DNA of 64,000 nucleotides, taken from assembly GCA_035048485.1 (NCBI GenBank), contig CM068582.1, forward strand, positions 16,929,269 through 16,993,268, read 5' to 3'. The position numbers and the translations under genes were made by a program. The notes beneath the pieces are model-generated. The model did no database searches. It worked only from the letters and a program-made list of their open reading frames with translations, and was not told the origin of the DNA. Of the stretch, positions 1-12,102 are shown in pieces. This DNA is from Pteria penguin. Lineage: Eukaryota > Mollusca > Bivalvia > Pterioida > Pteriidae. The stretch's first letter is position 1; every line of letters begins with the position of its first letter.

Positions 1-246
1 TATAAAACATTGCGATATTATGGTTATAATGTCTGCAAGCGGATATTCACGTAGAAGAATATGGCAGACGGCCGTTGTTTCCATTCGGTCTACTTATACA
101 GGTAGCATACACCAGTATTTCACTAAGAGCCGAGAAGGAGAACAAACTCATTAGCAAATTGACTGAAAAGTTAAAGCTAAAGGACCAATTTGAGAATAGA
201 GCTTTGTATATGGGATAATTTACCTACCTGTTTCACAGTACATTTG

Positions 247-335
247 AAGTATATATTTCGAATCAGGACAGAGGTACTGAATTCTGGAATAAGGACACCA
301 TCGGGAACTAACAGTCCACCAGCATATGGAGGGTA
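247..335 (+). repeat. F1 body fragment
   Basis: AAGTATATATTTCGAATCAG, GACAGAGGTACTGAATTC and GGAACTAACAGTCCACCAGC match 54535-54615. A 131-aa ORF beginning at 190 runs through it but is repeat-derived and has no domain. Confidence 0.6.
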
Positions 336-794
336 TTCGTTGTCAAAAATTCAGACCTGTAGAGATGTAAATTTACGTCGAAGATGTATCGTATACATAT
401 GTACTTTGTACAAATATACAAATGTATTTTTTACAGTTGCACTTGCCACAGTTGTATCTTTTACATGTGCACTTTCATGGGCAATTTTTATTGTGCAAAA
501 CCACTCCGGTGAAACATTAAGTTTGTATTTATGTATATTTAAATATACATGTAAGTTTAACACAAGTGTAATTTCTAAACACTAACACTTAACGCTTTGC
601 AAAATATTCACAGAACAATTCTACATCTGTAAAGTGTACACGTTTGAAGCATTGCATTGCCCATATTTGGAAAATATCCGATTAGCGAGTATTTAACGAC
701 CTATAATGAAGTTTCCCTACTTTCGCTTTTACAAAATGGATGCCGGGAGAATCAATATAATTGTGTATATATATTGCAGAATTTTGAATGTGAG

Positions 795-848
795 CATGGG
801 AGTATCGAACCCGTGTTCCTCATTTAGTCGCCTTATACCACACGCAAG
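795..848 (-). mobile_element. Possible tRNA-like SINE head fragment
   Basis: Reversed, it shows a possible A box GTGGTATAAGGCG and a B-box-like GGTTCGATACTCC. No body or tail is recognised, so this is tentative. Confidence 0.3.
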
Positions 849-1474
849 AGGATATTGAGGTCATATTATTCTAAAATCCCGGGATCAATTTTATATTTGG
901 TAGTTTGTTTTATCATAACAAGTTACATATATAGTTCAAATTTGTTCCGGTTTGTTAAAGTTTTGCTGAGTTATGATCATTGAAATTATTGCAAATACTA
1001 AGTATTCCACACTTTTATCGTCGTGTTTACAATTTATCGTTTGATATTTGGTACATCACTTTAACAAGACAAGTTACAGATCAAGTATGAATTTTGTTCC
1101 TGTTGGGTCCGTTGCAACACATGCGAGGACGTAAAACAATCATCAATCAAGTTTTCCTACTATGCAGGCCTCTGACAAAGCTATTCAATATGCCTTTTTC
1201 ACTACGACATCAGAAAATTAAACCTTTTACAACACCTTTACCTTTACTGCAAAAGACAGAAAAGGTTGATCAAGATATGCAACTTTTCCTATAAATGGAC
1301 ATCAAGAAAACTTTTCTGAATATAAAATGTCTCTGAAACCATCCTCTTCTCTGTTTAACATCTTTTTTTACAGAATTTCATGTTACATATCATTACTTGT
1401 ACATAAAACATTGACGTTTATAATCATTAAAATACTTACAATTCCTTAGTCTGACGATGAGCTCTGGAACTAGA

Positions 1475-1556
1475 TTGTATCATTGAAGACATAAGTTGTC
1501 GAAATGCCCATCAGGCGCACAAATTTATAAAAGATATATGTTCTAATATTTATTCT
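1475..1556 (+). repeat. GTCGAAATG stem-loop repeat (family F1), copy
   Basis: ATTGAAGACATAAGTTGTCG then AAATGCCCATC. The GACA/TGTC stem is followed by GAAATGC, then a short tail ending in an AT-rich GATATATGTTCTAATATT. Confidence 0.65.
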
Positions 1557-3052
1557 ACCATCAAAGAAAGAACATTCTTTTGAAAATAAAGGCAGTTTTT
1601 GAATGAACATTTCTATTGAAATGATTATTTAAACTTAAGCAAAGTTTAGCAATTTGTACGCTTTTAGATAAATTTCCTTATCTAACACCGTATGACAATT
1701 AATTAATTCCACTATATCCCTCAGAATATGTAGGTAAATTATAGTATTTGCATCATCCCTCCTGCTTTAGCATTCCTGTAATGAACCATATATGTGAATA
1801 ACAATGGCTTTGAAACTTCGCAAAAAGTCTCTCCGGCACGTGTAATGTACGGTATCCATCTTGGTTGGCAATAGGCGTTTCCTGGTCTACCATCGGAACA
1901 TAACTTTCGGATAAGAGTGTTCATTCAAGTGTATCAAGCTCTAAATTTTCAAATTTTCTCCCTTTTCAATTACAGTGTGTTTTACACACTCTGCTTTATT
2001 ATCTGATACATTTTATGTATCTTCAATGTCTAGCACTTTGATATTGTCGACGTCACATTACCAATCATAATCCATAAATTATTACTCCCTTTCTGTGTTA
2101 GCAAAAGTATTTCTAAATCTGATTGACAATCTTGAAAAATTTGCTTAGTTTACGCATTGTCCTCCCAGCCTCAGATAAGGCAACAGTGGGCACTAAGTGT
2201 AACTGTCTGAAAGTTTTTACGCATCATACACGTTATATTTCGTGACATATATTCGTATATTGGACGTCTATTTGAGTCACGCCTTAGCCACTACATGCAA
2301 TGAGTTGGACTTTTTTGTTCAGTAATATTGACATAAACTGCATGCCTCGTTCCATTTTCTCGTCTTAGCCATTTTCTGCCAACTGACCACTGAGTTTGAA
2401 TTCTTGTACCCTAATACTTTCCTTTTTCATTTTCTTAATATCAATATATTTGATTTGTCTCTATGGGAAGGACTTGAAAGCTCGTAATGTATCAGGGGCA
2501 ACATAGCGGTAAAAATAAAAGGGTGGCCTGTGTTACATATGCGTTCTTAAAACATTTAAGAGTAATGCCTTTCTTTAAAACGTCAAAATGACTGAGTAAA
2601 CGACCAGTCACTCAATTAATGATTTGATCAAATAGACAAACACGTAGATAATTAAGAATTTAAATTAAAATTATGAACGGAGATAACCCTACACAGGTTC
2701 GAAAATGCCGGACGGTCAGCTGCAGGCTGCGTTTCCATACACTGAATTAAATTGTTAATAGCGACCAAGTTTAAGGCTATTACGACTGTTATTCATTCCA
2801 TTGAGTGTAGTATAGTCACAAAAAATAATAATAAATAAAAATATGTCTTACGAAAAGACCAAACTTAGTATTCCTTCATAACCCCTCCACCCGAAAATGC
2901 ATATTAACATGACCATTATTTATTGAAAAAATATCATAAAACACTTGTGAAATATATCACAGTGTTCAGTGAATTGCTGATGACCGTTTTCGCCGGATTG
3001 TGCCACTTTGTGTTACAGGATAGTTCTTGCAGATTTATTTCAACAGCTTTGA

Positions 3053-3120
3053 TCTTGAGCATTACTGAAAGATATAGGTTGTCGAAATGCGCATATGATG
3101 CACGAAATTTATATAATTTA
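3053..3120 (+). repeat. F1 stem-loop repeat, copy
   Basis: TTGAGCATTACTGAAAGATA then TAGGTTGTCGAAATGCGCAT. Same block order as the other F1 copies, with the stem partly mutated. Confidence 0.6.
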
Positions 3121-3981
3121 TTAAAATGATAATTATTATAGTGGACAGCGGAGCTAGCCTCCGAGAAAGATTCCAGATAAAGTAAAAGAATGTCTATTTA
3201 CAGGTCTATAGATTACATAAGAGTTACCTTCAAACACGACATGGCAGACCGTGGAATCTTCAGATTATGGGTTAATTTTTAATCTAGATTATAGAATATA
3301 TAAACCTCAGGAATTTTAAAGTACATTTAGTCAATACCCGAAACTTATGCATATTACATTGTAATATAATATATCAGTATATTTAAAGTGTTTCATTAAA
3401 AACTTGTTTGGATAAAAAGAGTTTTTATGGTTTTTTCTGTCTGTTTGTTTTTGTTGTTGTTTGTTTTGTTTTGTTTTTGTAAACCATTGATTTAAAACAA
3501 GAAGTACACAGAGATAAAAGACATTTAAATTTTCAGCTCTTAGTATCGGCAGTATTTTTTGTAATGTCAAGAGGTCTTCCAACTGATTACGAGACTGAAT
3601 TTAAATTTTACGCTTCAAACTTCACATTAATGAGAAGCAATATAAAATAATCATCAGCTCAAAAAGTATATCTATCTCATTTAATATATGATGTGAATTC
3701 AAATAGTATTGCCTTTGTTCTTAGGGAAGTTAACCTGCTCAATCAGGGATATATTACTGGAAGATTAATCACCAAGTTTTATGTTCCATACAAGTCTCTT
3801 GTTATACAATCTCATAACACAGAATATAGAATATCTTTTGGAATGAAATCTTTACTATTTTTAACACCACATTTGACATTTTTTGTATTTGCTATTTACC
3901 TAGTTCAACGATTTCAACTGATTTTAAGTGGAGGGAGTTGCTATCAAGCTAGAAAATACTACCTCTCCCTGGGCAACATAA

Positions 3982-3983
<2 letters not shown>

Positions 3984-4031
<48 letters not shown>

Positions 4032-4072
4032 GCATAGATAGATAAATAGATAGATAGATGGATGGATTAATT
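3984..4072. repeat. (GATA)n microsatellite
   Basis: About 20 tetranucleotide units with a few substitutions (GCATAGAT, GGATGGAT) toward the right edge. Confidence 0.9.
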
Positions 4073-4327
4073 AATAGATACATACAGACACAGACAGACA
4101 AACACGTACAGACTTACAAAATTCATTAATTCTTTATAGTATGAGCTATATAATTTTACAAAAAATTGTTTGTTGCTGTTCTTGAAAATACCTTCAATAA
4201 AATGTGCAAACAAGAATTCCATATTATAGGTGTGTGTATGTATTTTTAAGCAAAATATAGCCGTCGTCATTATAACATTAACAGTGTATATTTGGTTCCT
4301 ACTGATAATCTATTTATAGTAAAATAT

Positions 4328-4615
4328 ATGGCATCGTATTCTGTTACACTGTTATACTCCATGCTAAATTGCACATGATCGTGTTCTGTTAGAACATGCA
4401 AAAAGTTATGACATCGTATTCTTTTACCACATACAGCATGCTGAATAGCACGTGATCGTATTCTGTGAGAAAACGCAAAGAGAAATGACCTCGTATTATA
4501 TTACCACCTATCACATGATAAGATACACGTGATTGTTTTCTGTTAGAACATACACATGCTAAGAGCTTTGATATCGTATTCTTCTATCAAATACATTATC
4601 TGATATTATCATGAT
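4328..4615. repeat. Degenerate ~40/80-bp tandem repeat
   Basis: The phrase CATCGTATTCT or close variants recurs at 4332, 4412, 4489 and 4572, spaced ~77-83 bases. A related half-unit (GATCGTRTTCTGT) lies between each pair, giving an underlying ~40-base period. It is strongly diverged and ends ~150 bases before the 43-bp array. Confidence 0.6.
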
Positions 4616-4627
4616 CAGTTTCTTTTC

Positions 4628-4705
4628 AATATAATGTAAAATACGAAAGTAACTGGTGTCACATGACTATGGCACTAACAACAATGTGCCGCAGTAGACA
4701 ATATA
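4628..4705 (-). repeat. Short family B tail fragment next to the satellite array
   Basis: AAAATACGAAAGTAACTGG, TGTCACATGACTATGGCA and CTAACAACAATGTGCCGCAG match 16258-16320 closely. It lies between the degenerate ~80-bp tandem repeat and the 43-bp array. Confidence 0.55.
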
Positions 4706-5443
4706 AGTATAAAAAGGAAGCTATATTTTATGTCGGATAAAGAACGATATCAGTTTTAATTAATGTTCATGCCCTTGGTATCCCTTCTGTCATACACTTT
4801 GGTCGATGTCTTCTCTCTTAGTGTCCCTTGTGTCATACAGCTTGGTCGATGTCTTCTCTCTAAGTGTCCCTTGTGTCATACAGCTTGGTCGATGTCTTCT
4901 CTCTAAGTATTCCTTGTGTCATACACAGCTTGGTCGATTTCTTCTCTCTAAGTGTCCCTTCTGTCATACAGCTTGGTCGATTTCTTCTCTCTGACTGTCC
5001 CTTGTGTCATACAGCTTGGTCGATGTCTCTTCTCTAAGTGTCCCTTGTGTCATACAGCTTGGTCGATGTCTTCTCTCTAAGTGTCCCTTGTGTCATACAG
5101 CTTGGTCGATGTCTTCTCTCTCAGTGTTCCTTGTGTCATACAGCTTGGTCGATGTCTTCTCTCTAAGTGTCCCTTGTGTCATACAGCTTGGTCGATGTCT
5201 TCTCTTTAAGTGTCCCTTGTGTCATACAGCTTGGTCGATGTCTTCTCTCTCAGTGTTCCTTGTGTCATACAGCTTGGTCGATGTCTTCTCTCTAAGTGTC
5301 CCTTGTGTCATACAGCTTGGTCGATGTCTTCTCTCTCACTGTTCCTTGTGTCATACAGCTTGGTCAATGTCTTCTCTCTAAGTGTCCCTTGTGTCATACA
5401 GCTTGGTCGATGTCTTCTCTCTCAGTGTCCCTTGTGTCATACA

Positions 5444-6800
5444 GCTTGGTGATGTCTTCTCTCTTAGTGTCCCTTGTGTCATACAGCTCGGCCGATGTCT
5501 TCTCTCTCAGTGTTCCTTGTATCATACAGCTTGGACGGTGCCTTCTAAGTGTCCATTGTGTCATACAGCTTGGTCGATGTCTTCTCGCTAAGTGTCCATT
5601 GTGTCATACAGCTTGGTCGATGTTTTCTGTCTTAGTGTCCCTTGTGTCATACTCTTGGTCGATGTCTTTTCTCTTAGTGTCCCTTGTGTCATACAGCTTG
5701 GTCGATGTCTTTCTCTAAGTGTCCCTTGTGTCATACAGCTTGGTCGATGTCTTCTCTTAGTTTCCCTTGTGTCATACAGCTAGGACGATGTCTTCTCTCT
5801 CAGTGTTCCTTGTGTCATACAGCTTGGTTGATGTCTTCTCTCTGAGTGTGCCTTGTGTCACACACTTTGGTCGATGTCTTCTCTCTAAGTGTCCCTTGTG
5901 TCATACAGCTTGGTCGATGTCTTCTCTCTAAGTGTCCTTTGTGTCATACAGCTTGGTCGATGTCTTCTCTTTAAGTGTCCCTTGTGTCATACAGCTTGGC
6001 CGATGACCTCTCTTAGTGTCCCTTGTGTCATACAGCTTGGTCGATGTCTTCTCTCTAAGTGTCCCTTGTGTCATACAGCTTGGTCGATGTCTTCTCTCTC
6101 AGTGTCCCTTGTGTCATACAGCTTGGTGATGTCTTCTCTCTTAGTGTCCCTTGTGTCATACAGCTCGGCCGATGTCTTCTCTCTCAGTGTTCCTTGTATC
6201 ATACAGCTTGGTCGGTGCCTTCTAAGTGTCCATTGTGTCATACAGCTTGGTCGATGTCTTCTCGCTAAGTGTCCATTGTGTCATACAGCTTGGTCGATGT
6301 TTTCTGTCTTAGTGTCCCTTGTGTCATACTCTTGGTCGATGTCTTTTCTCTTAGTGTCCCCTTGTGTCATACAGCTTGGTCGATGTCTTCTCTCTAAGTG
6401 TCCCTTGTGTCATACAGCTTGGTCGATGTCTTCTTTCTAAATGTCCCTTGTGTCATACAGCTTGGTCGATGTCTTCTCTCTTAGTTTCCCTTGTGTCATA
6501 CAGCTTGGTTGATGTCTTCTCTCTGAGTGTGCCTTGTGTCACACACTTTGGTCGATGTCTTCTCTCTCAGTGTCCCTTGTGTCATACACTTTGGTCGATG
6601 TCTTCTCTCTAAGTGTCCCTTGTGTCATACAGCTTGGTCGATGTCTTCTCTTTAAGTGTCCCTTGTGTCATACAGCTTGGCCGATGACCTCTCTTAGTGT
6701 CCCTTGTGTCATACAGCTTGGTCGATGTCTTCTCTCTAAGTGTCCCTTGTGTCATACAGCTTGGTCGATGTCTTCTCTCTAAGTGTCCTTTGTGTCATAC
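5444..6800. repeat. ~680-bp higher-order tandem duplication inside the 43-bp array
   Basis: Rare variants recur at a constant offset: TTGGTGATG at 5446 and 6123 (677), GAGTGTGCCTTGTGTCACAC near 5845 and 6526 (~681), and CGATGACCTCTCTTAG near 6001 and 6681 (680). The unit is therefore about 16 monomers long and was duplicated as a block. Confidence 0.85.
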
Positions 6801-6822
6801 AGCTTGGCCGATGTCTTCTCTC

Positions 6823-7340
6823 TTAGTGTCCATTGTGTCATACGGCTTGGTCGATGTCTTCTCTCTAAGTGTCCCTTGTGTCATACAGCTTGGCCGATGT
6901 CTTCTCTCTCAGTGTTCCTTGTGTCATACAGCTTGGTCGATGTCTTCTCTCTAAGTGTCCCTTGTGTCATACAGCTTGGTTTATGTCTCCTCTCTCAGTG
7001 TCCCTTGTGTCATACAGCTTGGTCAATGTCTTCTCTCTAAGTGTTCCTTGTGTCATACAGCTAGGTCAATGTCTTCTCTCTAAGTGTCTCTTGTGTTATA
7101 CAGCTTGGTCGATGTCTTCTCTCTAAGTGTCCCTTGTGTCATATACTTTGGTCGATGTCTTCTCTCTAAGTGTTCCTTGTGTCATACAGCTTGGCAGATG
7201 TCTTCTCTCTTAGTGTCCATTGTGTCATACGGCTTGGTCGATGTCTTCTCTCTAAGTGTCCCTTGTGTCATACAGCTTGGCCGATGTCTTCTCTTTCAGT
7301 GTTCCTTGTGTCATACAGCTTGGTCGAAGTCTTCTCTCTA
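6823..7340. repeat. 387-bp (nine-monomer) duplication inside the array
   Basis: The unusual variant TGTCATACGGCTTGG occurs at 6836 and 7223, exactly 387 = 9 x 43 bases apart, and its neighbouring units also match. This is a second, separate block duplication. Confidence 0.65.
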
Positions 7341-8541
7341 AGTGTCCCTTGTGTCATACAGCTTGGTCGATGTCTTCTCTCTCAGTGTCCCTTGTGTCAT
7401 ACAGCTTGGTCAATGTCTTCTCTCTAAGTGCTCCTTGTGTCATACAGCTTGGTCATTGTCCTCTCTAAGTGTCCCTTGTGTCATACAGCTTGACCGATAT
7501 CTTCTCTCTCAGTGTTCCTTGTGTCATACAGCTTGGTCGATGTCTTCTCTCTAAGTGTTCCTTGTGTCATACAGCTTGGTCAATGTCTTCTCTCTAAGTG
7601 TCCCTTGTGTCATACACCTTGGCCGATGTCTTCTCCCTCAGTGTTCCTTGTGTCATACAGCTTGGTCGATGTCTTGTCTCTAAGTGTCCCTTGTGTCATA
7701 CAGCTTGGTCGATGTCTTCTCTCTAAGTGTCCCTTGTGTCATACAGCTTGGTCGATGTCTTCTCTCTCAGTGTTCCTTGTGTCATACAGCTTGGTCGATG
7801 TCTTCTCTCTCAGTGTTCCTTGTGTCATACAGCTTGGTCGATGTCTTCTCTCTCAGTGTTCCTTGTGTCATACAGCTTGGTGGATGTCTTCTCTCTCAGT
7901 GTCCCTTGTGTCATACAGCTTGTTCGATGTCTTCTCTCTAAGTGTCCCTTGTGTCATACAGCTTGGTCGATGTCTTCTCTCTAAGTGTCTCTTGTGTCAT
8001 ACAGCTTGGTCGATGTCTTCTCTCTCAGTGTTCCTTGTGTCATACAGCTTGGTCGATGTCTTCTCTCTCAGTGTTCCTTGTGTCATACAGCTTGGTCGAT
8101 GTCTTCTCTCTCAGTGTTCCTTGTGTCATACAGCTTGGCCGATGTCTTCTCTCTAAGTGTCCCTTGTGTCATACAGCTTGGTCGATGTCTCCTCTCTTAG
8201 TGTCCCTTGTGTCATACAGCTTGGTCGATGTCTTCTCTCTAAGTGTTCCTTGTGTCATACAGCTTGGCCGATGTCTTGTCTCTCAGTGTTCCTTGTGTCA
8301 TATAGCTTGGTCGATGTCTTCTCTCTAAGTGTCCATTGTGTCATACAGCTTGGTCGATGTCTTCTCTCTCAGTGTCCCTTGTGTCATACAACTTGGTCGA
8401 TGCCTTCTCTCTCAGTGTTCCTTGTATCATACAGCTTGGTCGATGTCTCCTCTCTTAGTGTTCCTTGTGTCATACAGCTTGGTTGATGTCTCCTCTCTAA
8501 GTGTCCCTTGTGTCATACAGCTTGGTTGATGTCTTCTCTCT

Positions 8542-11500
8542 TGGTCTTGTAGTGATATTTTGAATTTCTCGTGAGCTTTGTCATTTGTACAATTTTCAAT
8601 ACACATCTTATCTTCAGGGTTAACAAAACTGGTGTTCAGGTGATAAGAAATGAGTATTGGGATGGATGTACTTACATTCCTTATTTAAAACTGTTAAATT
8701 TTTCATTCAGTTGTAATAAATTGAAGTAAATAGTAAACTGTATAAATGTAAAATTGTAATGACTGTTAATATAATGAATCCGAATTGATCCACTTACTAT
8801 TTACATTTATTCAAAAAGTTATGTTTATAAACCATCCTAATTTTTTGTGAGTTGATAAAAATTGATAAAAGCTCTTCCTTCTTTGGTAATTCTTTCTTTC
8901 TTTTTTTCCAAATTAAAGTATATTAGCGCAAATAGACAAAATAGAATCTGATATAGATGAATTACTTTTTATGAAAATATTAATGTTTCAATGTATTTAA
9001 ACACATGCGTTATATATTTATTGTCAAGATCACCCGATTCGTTTATTTGAAATTAAAGTTTTTATCAAAGCTTATTCATTCTAAATATTTCATGATATGT
9101 AAACATTTCATTTCCTTCAACTAACTATTGATTCTGGTTACATTGATATTACACACAGCAGCCTGACACGTGGGCAGCCTGGATCGTGAGCGCTGTCGTT
9201 GGGATGCATCCAACAACTAAGCTTGTTCTCCACTAAAGACAAGACTATCTTTGTTCTATGAATACTGTAAAACCACACATAATCAGAATAATCGTTTGAA
9301 TATTATACTTTTTACTATATTTAAATATCAAACTACATACACCTTAAGCATGGGTCAGTTTCGAACCCTAGAGACATCATTTGCGAAAAAAACAAAAATA
9401 AATGATATAAAATAAAATTAAATAAATAAATAATAATAATAACTTCATTTTATATCAAAAGTTTAAGGCTGCAAAGATTGAGAAAAAAAATCTCCCCTTC
9501 GGAAGACTAAACATCAAAACTGTAAAAACGTTTTTTCAGTGAACATTTTAATAACACATTTGGCCCTCCTTTATATTATATCCAGCGCAAAATATAATTA
9601 CTGTGATGACAGTGTGTTCCCCAGAGGATGCGCAGTGTAATGGTGAGTTCTTACATTGTATAGGTGTCTATCAGTAATACGTTATGAGATCAAATATTCT
9701 CCATGTATAATAGATGATTTCAAGGTATTATCCGATATCTTAAGAGTTTGATTTTGTATAACTGACAAGATCATTCATCTGATGTAGACAACTTGCAAGG
9801 CAGGAAACAATGTATTATCACTGTAGCCATAGTTTGGTGACTGTATGACCACAGGAAACTCAAGAATTCATTGCGATATTATACCATGTTTGTCTCTTGG
9901 GTAATGTACTTTACGTTGTGAAAGCTTTGTTGTGGTTGCGTGACAAGATCTAGATCTAAAAACAAGTAATAGAAAGATATATTTTAGTTTAGCCTAATGC
10001 AAATAGATAGATGTATTCGAAAGTAATTTGAAAATCAATGCACAGCTTCCTTTGGTTAAACAAAAGAAAATTCACAGACGAATAAAGCTTAGTTGACGGG
10101 AATGAATTTTATGCTATTACACTAACCCTAGATTACTTTCCCATCATCAAGAAAATGATGAATAAAAGTGCAGCTATTGTTACAAAATCGTAATTCAAAT
10201 ATTCATTTCTTGTGAATGCGTCCTGCGGTTTGTAGCCTAGATTGAGAAGATACTTTATTAAGTGTAAAAGTGCTGAATTTTGAATTATTTCATCATCAGA
10301 TGGTTTCATATAAGCTAAAACGTGAAAAGAGTAGAGATGAGTGAATCATAACCTAATATATTGTGCACATGTATAGTTCACATTGTAACTATAGAGTATT
10401 TTTGTTCTTTAGTACTAAATTTGAAAACTGCTTTTCTGTATCATGGATGACTTATTGCCTCTCCTTTGTGATATGTATTTGTATCATTTGTTTTTGTTAT
10501 TTTAACTGTCTTATTTCCTGTCTTTATCTACTGGCTAATTAAATGTCAATATTTTTACATAACTGGATATGTTAATTGTTGTATCCATGAGAGAAGTAAA
10601 CATGTCACCTGACATGTGCTTTATGAGAAGTAACGTTATTATTGTAATCATTTTTAAACTGTTTTCAGTCATGTCCAGAAAACGATTTCGATAGAAATAA
10701 ATAAGTAATCACGTCGACGTCACTCACCACCTTTCAGAAGTACATATAGAGAAATATCGCCATGGACAAGATCTTACAAGATTGATAATAAAAAGTGAAT
10801 GCTATGGGTGACGACGCTACTGCAGGCTGGAAAATGACTTATTAGGAAAACACAGCAGGCCAAAGTCTCATGACTTCTTCCACAGTGGTGAAATACGCAT
10901 AAATAACACAAGATGAGAAATTCACAACAGAAAACATAAACCGCTACTCTCAGACAAAAGGGATTTGTTCCTGGACAATTAGATGTATCGATCAACTTCG
11001 ATTAAGCTGGGGTCATTTTTGTACGAAAGTCTGTGCAATGACATATGGAATTGCTTGCACAGAGATTACAAACATGGAATGACTAAGAAGAAAACAGTAA
11101 GCAAAGTAACGTAAATAGCAATGGTTGAAATGTAACAGACATTCACTTTATTATGTCTATTATTTTCCTTTGGCTTCCAGAGTTTTAGATTACTCATATA
11201 AACATTAAAACAGAAATACATTGGTATTGTGAGTTTGTAATTTAAGCATTATGTGTTGTATTGCTCCAGGCGCTCAGTACCTACGTAATTAAGAGTAGAA
11301 GGTTTAGACAATTTAATTAAAGATATCAAATTGGTCGTTATAATGTATAAGTTGTATAATGGCATACATGAACTTTTCAGTCCTTTTGAAAAAAAAAACT
11401 CATTATATATTTTAATAATAGAATTACTTAATAAAATATGTCTAAAATGATTTCATACATTTGATTGTAAAACAATCCAGATTTTCGCTTAACTAATTTT

Positions 11501-12102
11501 CTGGTGAGATTTAAAAATGTACTTAATTCTACATTGATTTTTTTCGGTGCTGTAAATTTTCTAATAATTTGCTACATGTATATGATAAAAGTGTAACCTT
11601 TTTTCTTTTGCCTATAATCTCTGACATCAATTGCACTACCGATTTAATTACTAAACAGAAATATTAGCTACCAAGGTTTTAAGTGTTTTCTTAGTACGAC
11701 GTTATTCTATTAATACACAGCTATAATTGCGTCGTCTTTTTGATAACTGTACATCTACATGTAACTGATAAGTGTACATGTATGTGTTATGCCTTGTGAA
11801 ATGTTATAACTGTCTGTGCTTTTTTTTATTTTCAATGACCTTCACTCCACGTGGCAAACTTCGAATTTTCCGGACTAAAACTCATATCCCATGTACTGTG
11901 TAAATATTGGGTATAATTTTAATAATGACTCATTTTCAATACATTAAAAAAGATTGGATAGCTGTTCCTATAATTTATGCCTAAAAAGAAATACACAACC
12001 AAAATTTATTTGTCTTGCACTTATTGTACTTGAATAAAATTTTAAGCTATGCATTTTTATAAGATATAATAAATAGTCCTCCAAAGGGAAGTAAAATATA
12101 CT
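8542..12102. other. Gene-free stretch between the satellite and the palindrome
   Basis: No recognisable coding or repeat family. The one hint of an exon is at 9606-9640, where ATGACAGTGTG... reads MTVCSPEDAQCN and meets a strong donor AATG|GTGAGT. It is too short to call and no partner exon was found. Confidence 0.55.

Larger units (their letters stand above)
336..3983. other. Gene-free stretch
   Basis: Apart from the F1 copies and a possible tRNA-like fragment, I see no exon, domain or RNA gene. The ORFs of 60-98 aa here (for example 1094-1294, 3331-3582, 3693-3989) lack recognisable features and look like chance frames in AT-rich DNA. Confidence 0.6.
4772..8541. repeat. 43-bp satellite/minisatellite array, about 87 units
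   Basis: A 43-base unit repeats head to tail over ~3.77 kb. Each unit has CTTGGTCGATGTCTTCTCTC, then TAAGTGTCCC or CAGTGTTCC, then TTGTGTCATACAG. Unit variants (C for T at TTCC, GGCCGATG, small deletions such as TTGGTGATG at 5446) recur in blocks, showing internal duplication. The plus strand is pyrimidine-rich. Because 43 leaves remainder 1 on division by 3, all three plus frames run through the same 43-residue pattern. This produces many overlapping ORFs of 60-214 residues that are by-products of the repeat. No spacer variation, so it is not CRISPR-like. Confidence 0.95.

Noticed and set aside
190..585. 131-aa ORF near the left edge
   Set aside because: It runs through a dispersed repeat fragment (F1 body) and low-complexity AT-rich DNA, with no domain.
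4806..8529. Many overlapping ORFs (up to 214 aa) encoding a Cys/Leu/Ser-rich repeat protein
   Set aside because: They arise from a 43-bp tandem repeat that is open in all three forward frames; no initiation context, splice signals or domain support a gene.
4772..8541. CRISPR-like direct repeat array
   Set aside because: Units are contiguous with no unique spacers, the DNA is animal, and there are no cas genes.
9606..9640. Short possible exon ending in a strong GTGAGT donor
   Set aside because: Only about 11 codons, no acceptor partner or family match; could be chance.
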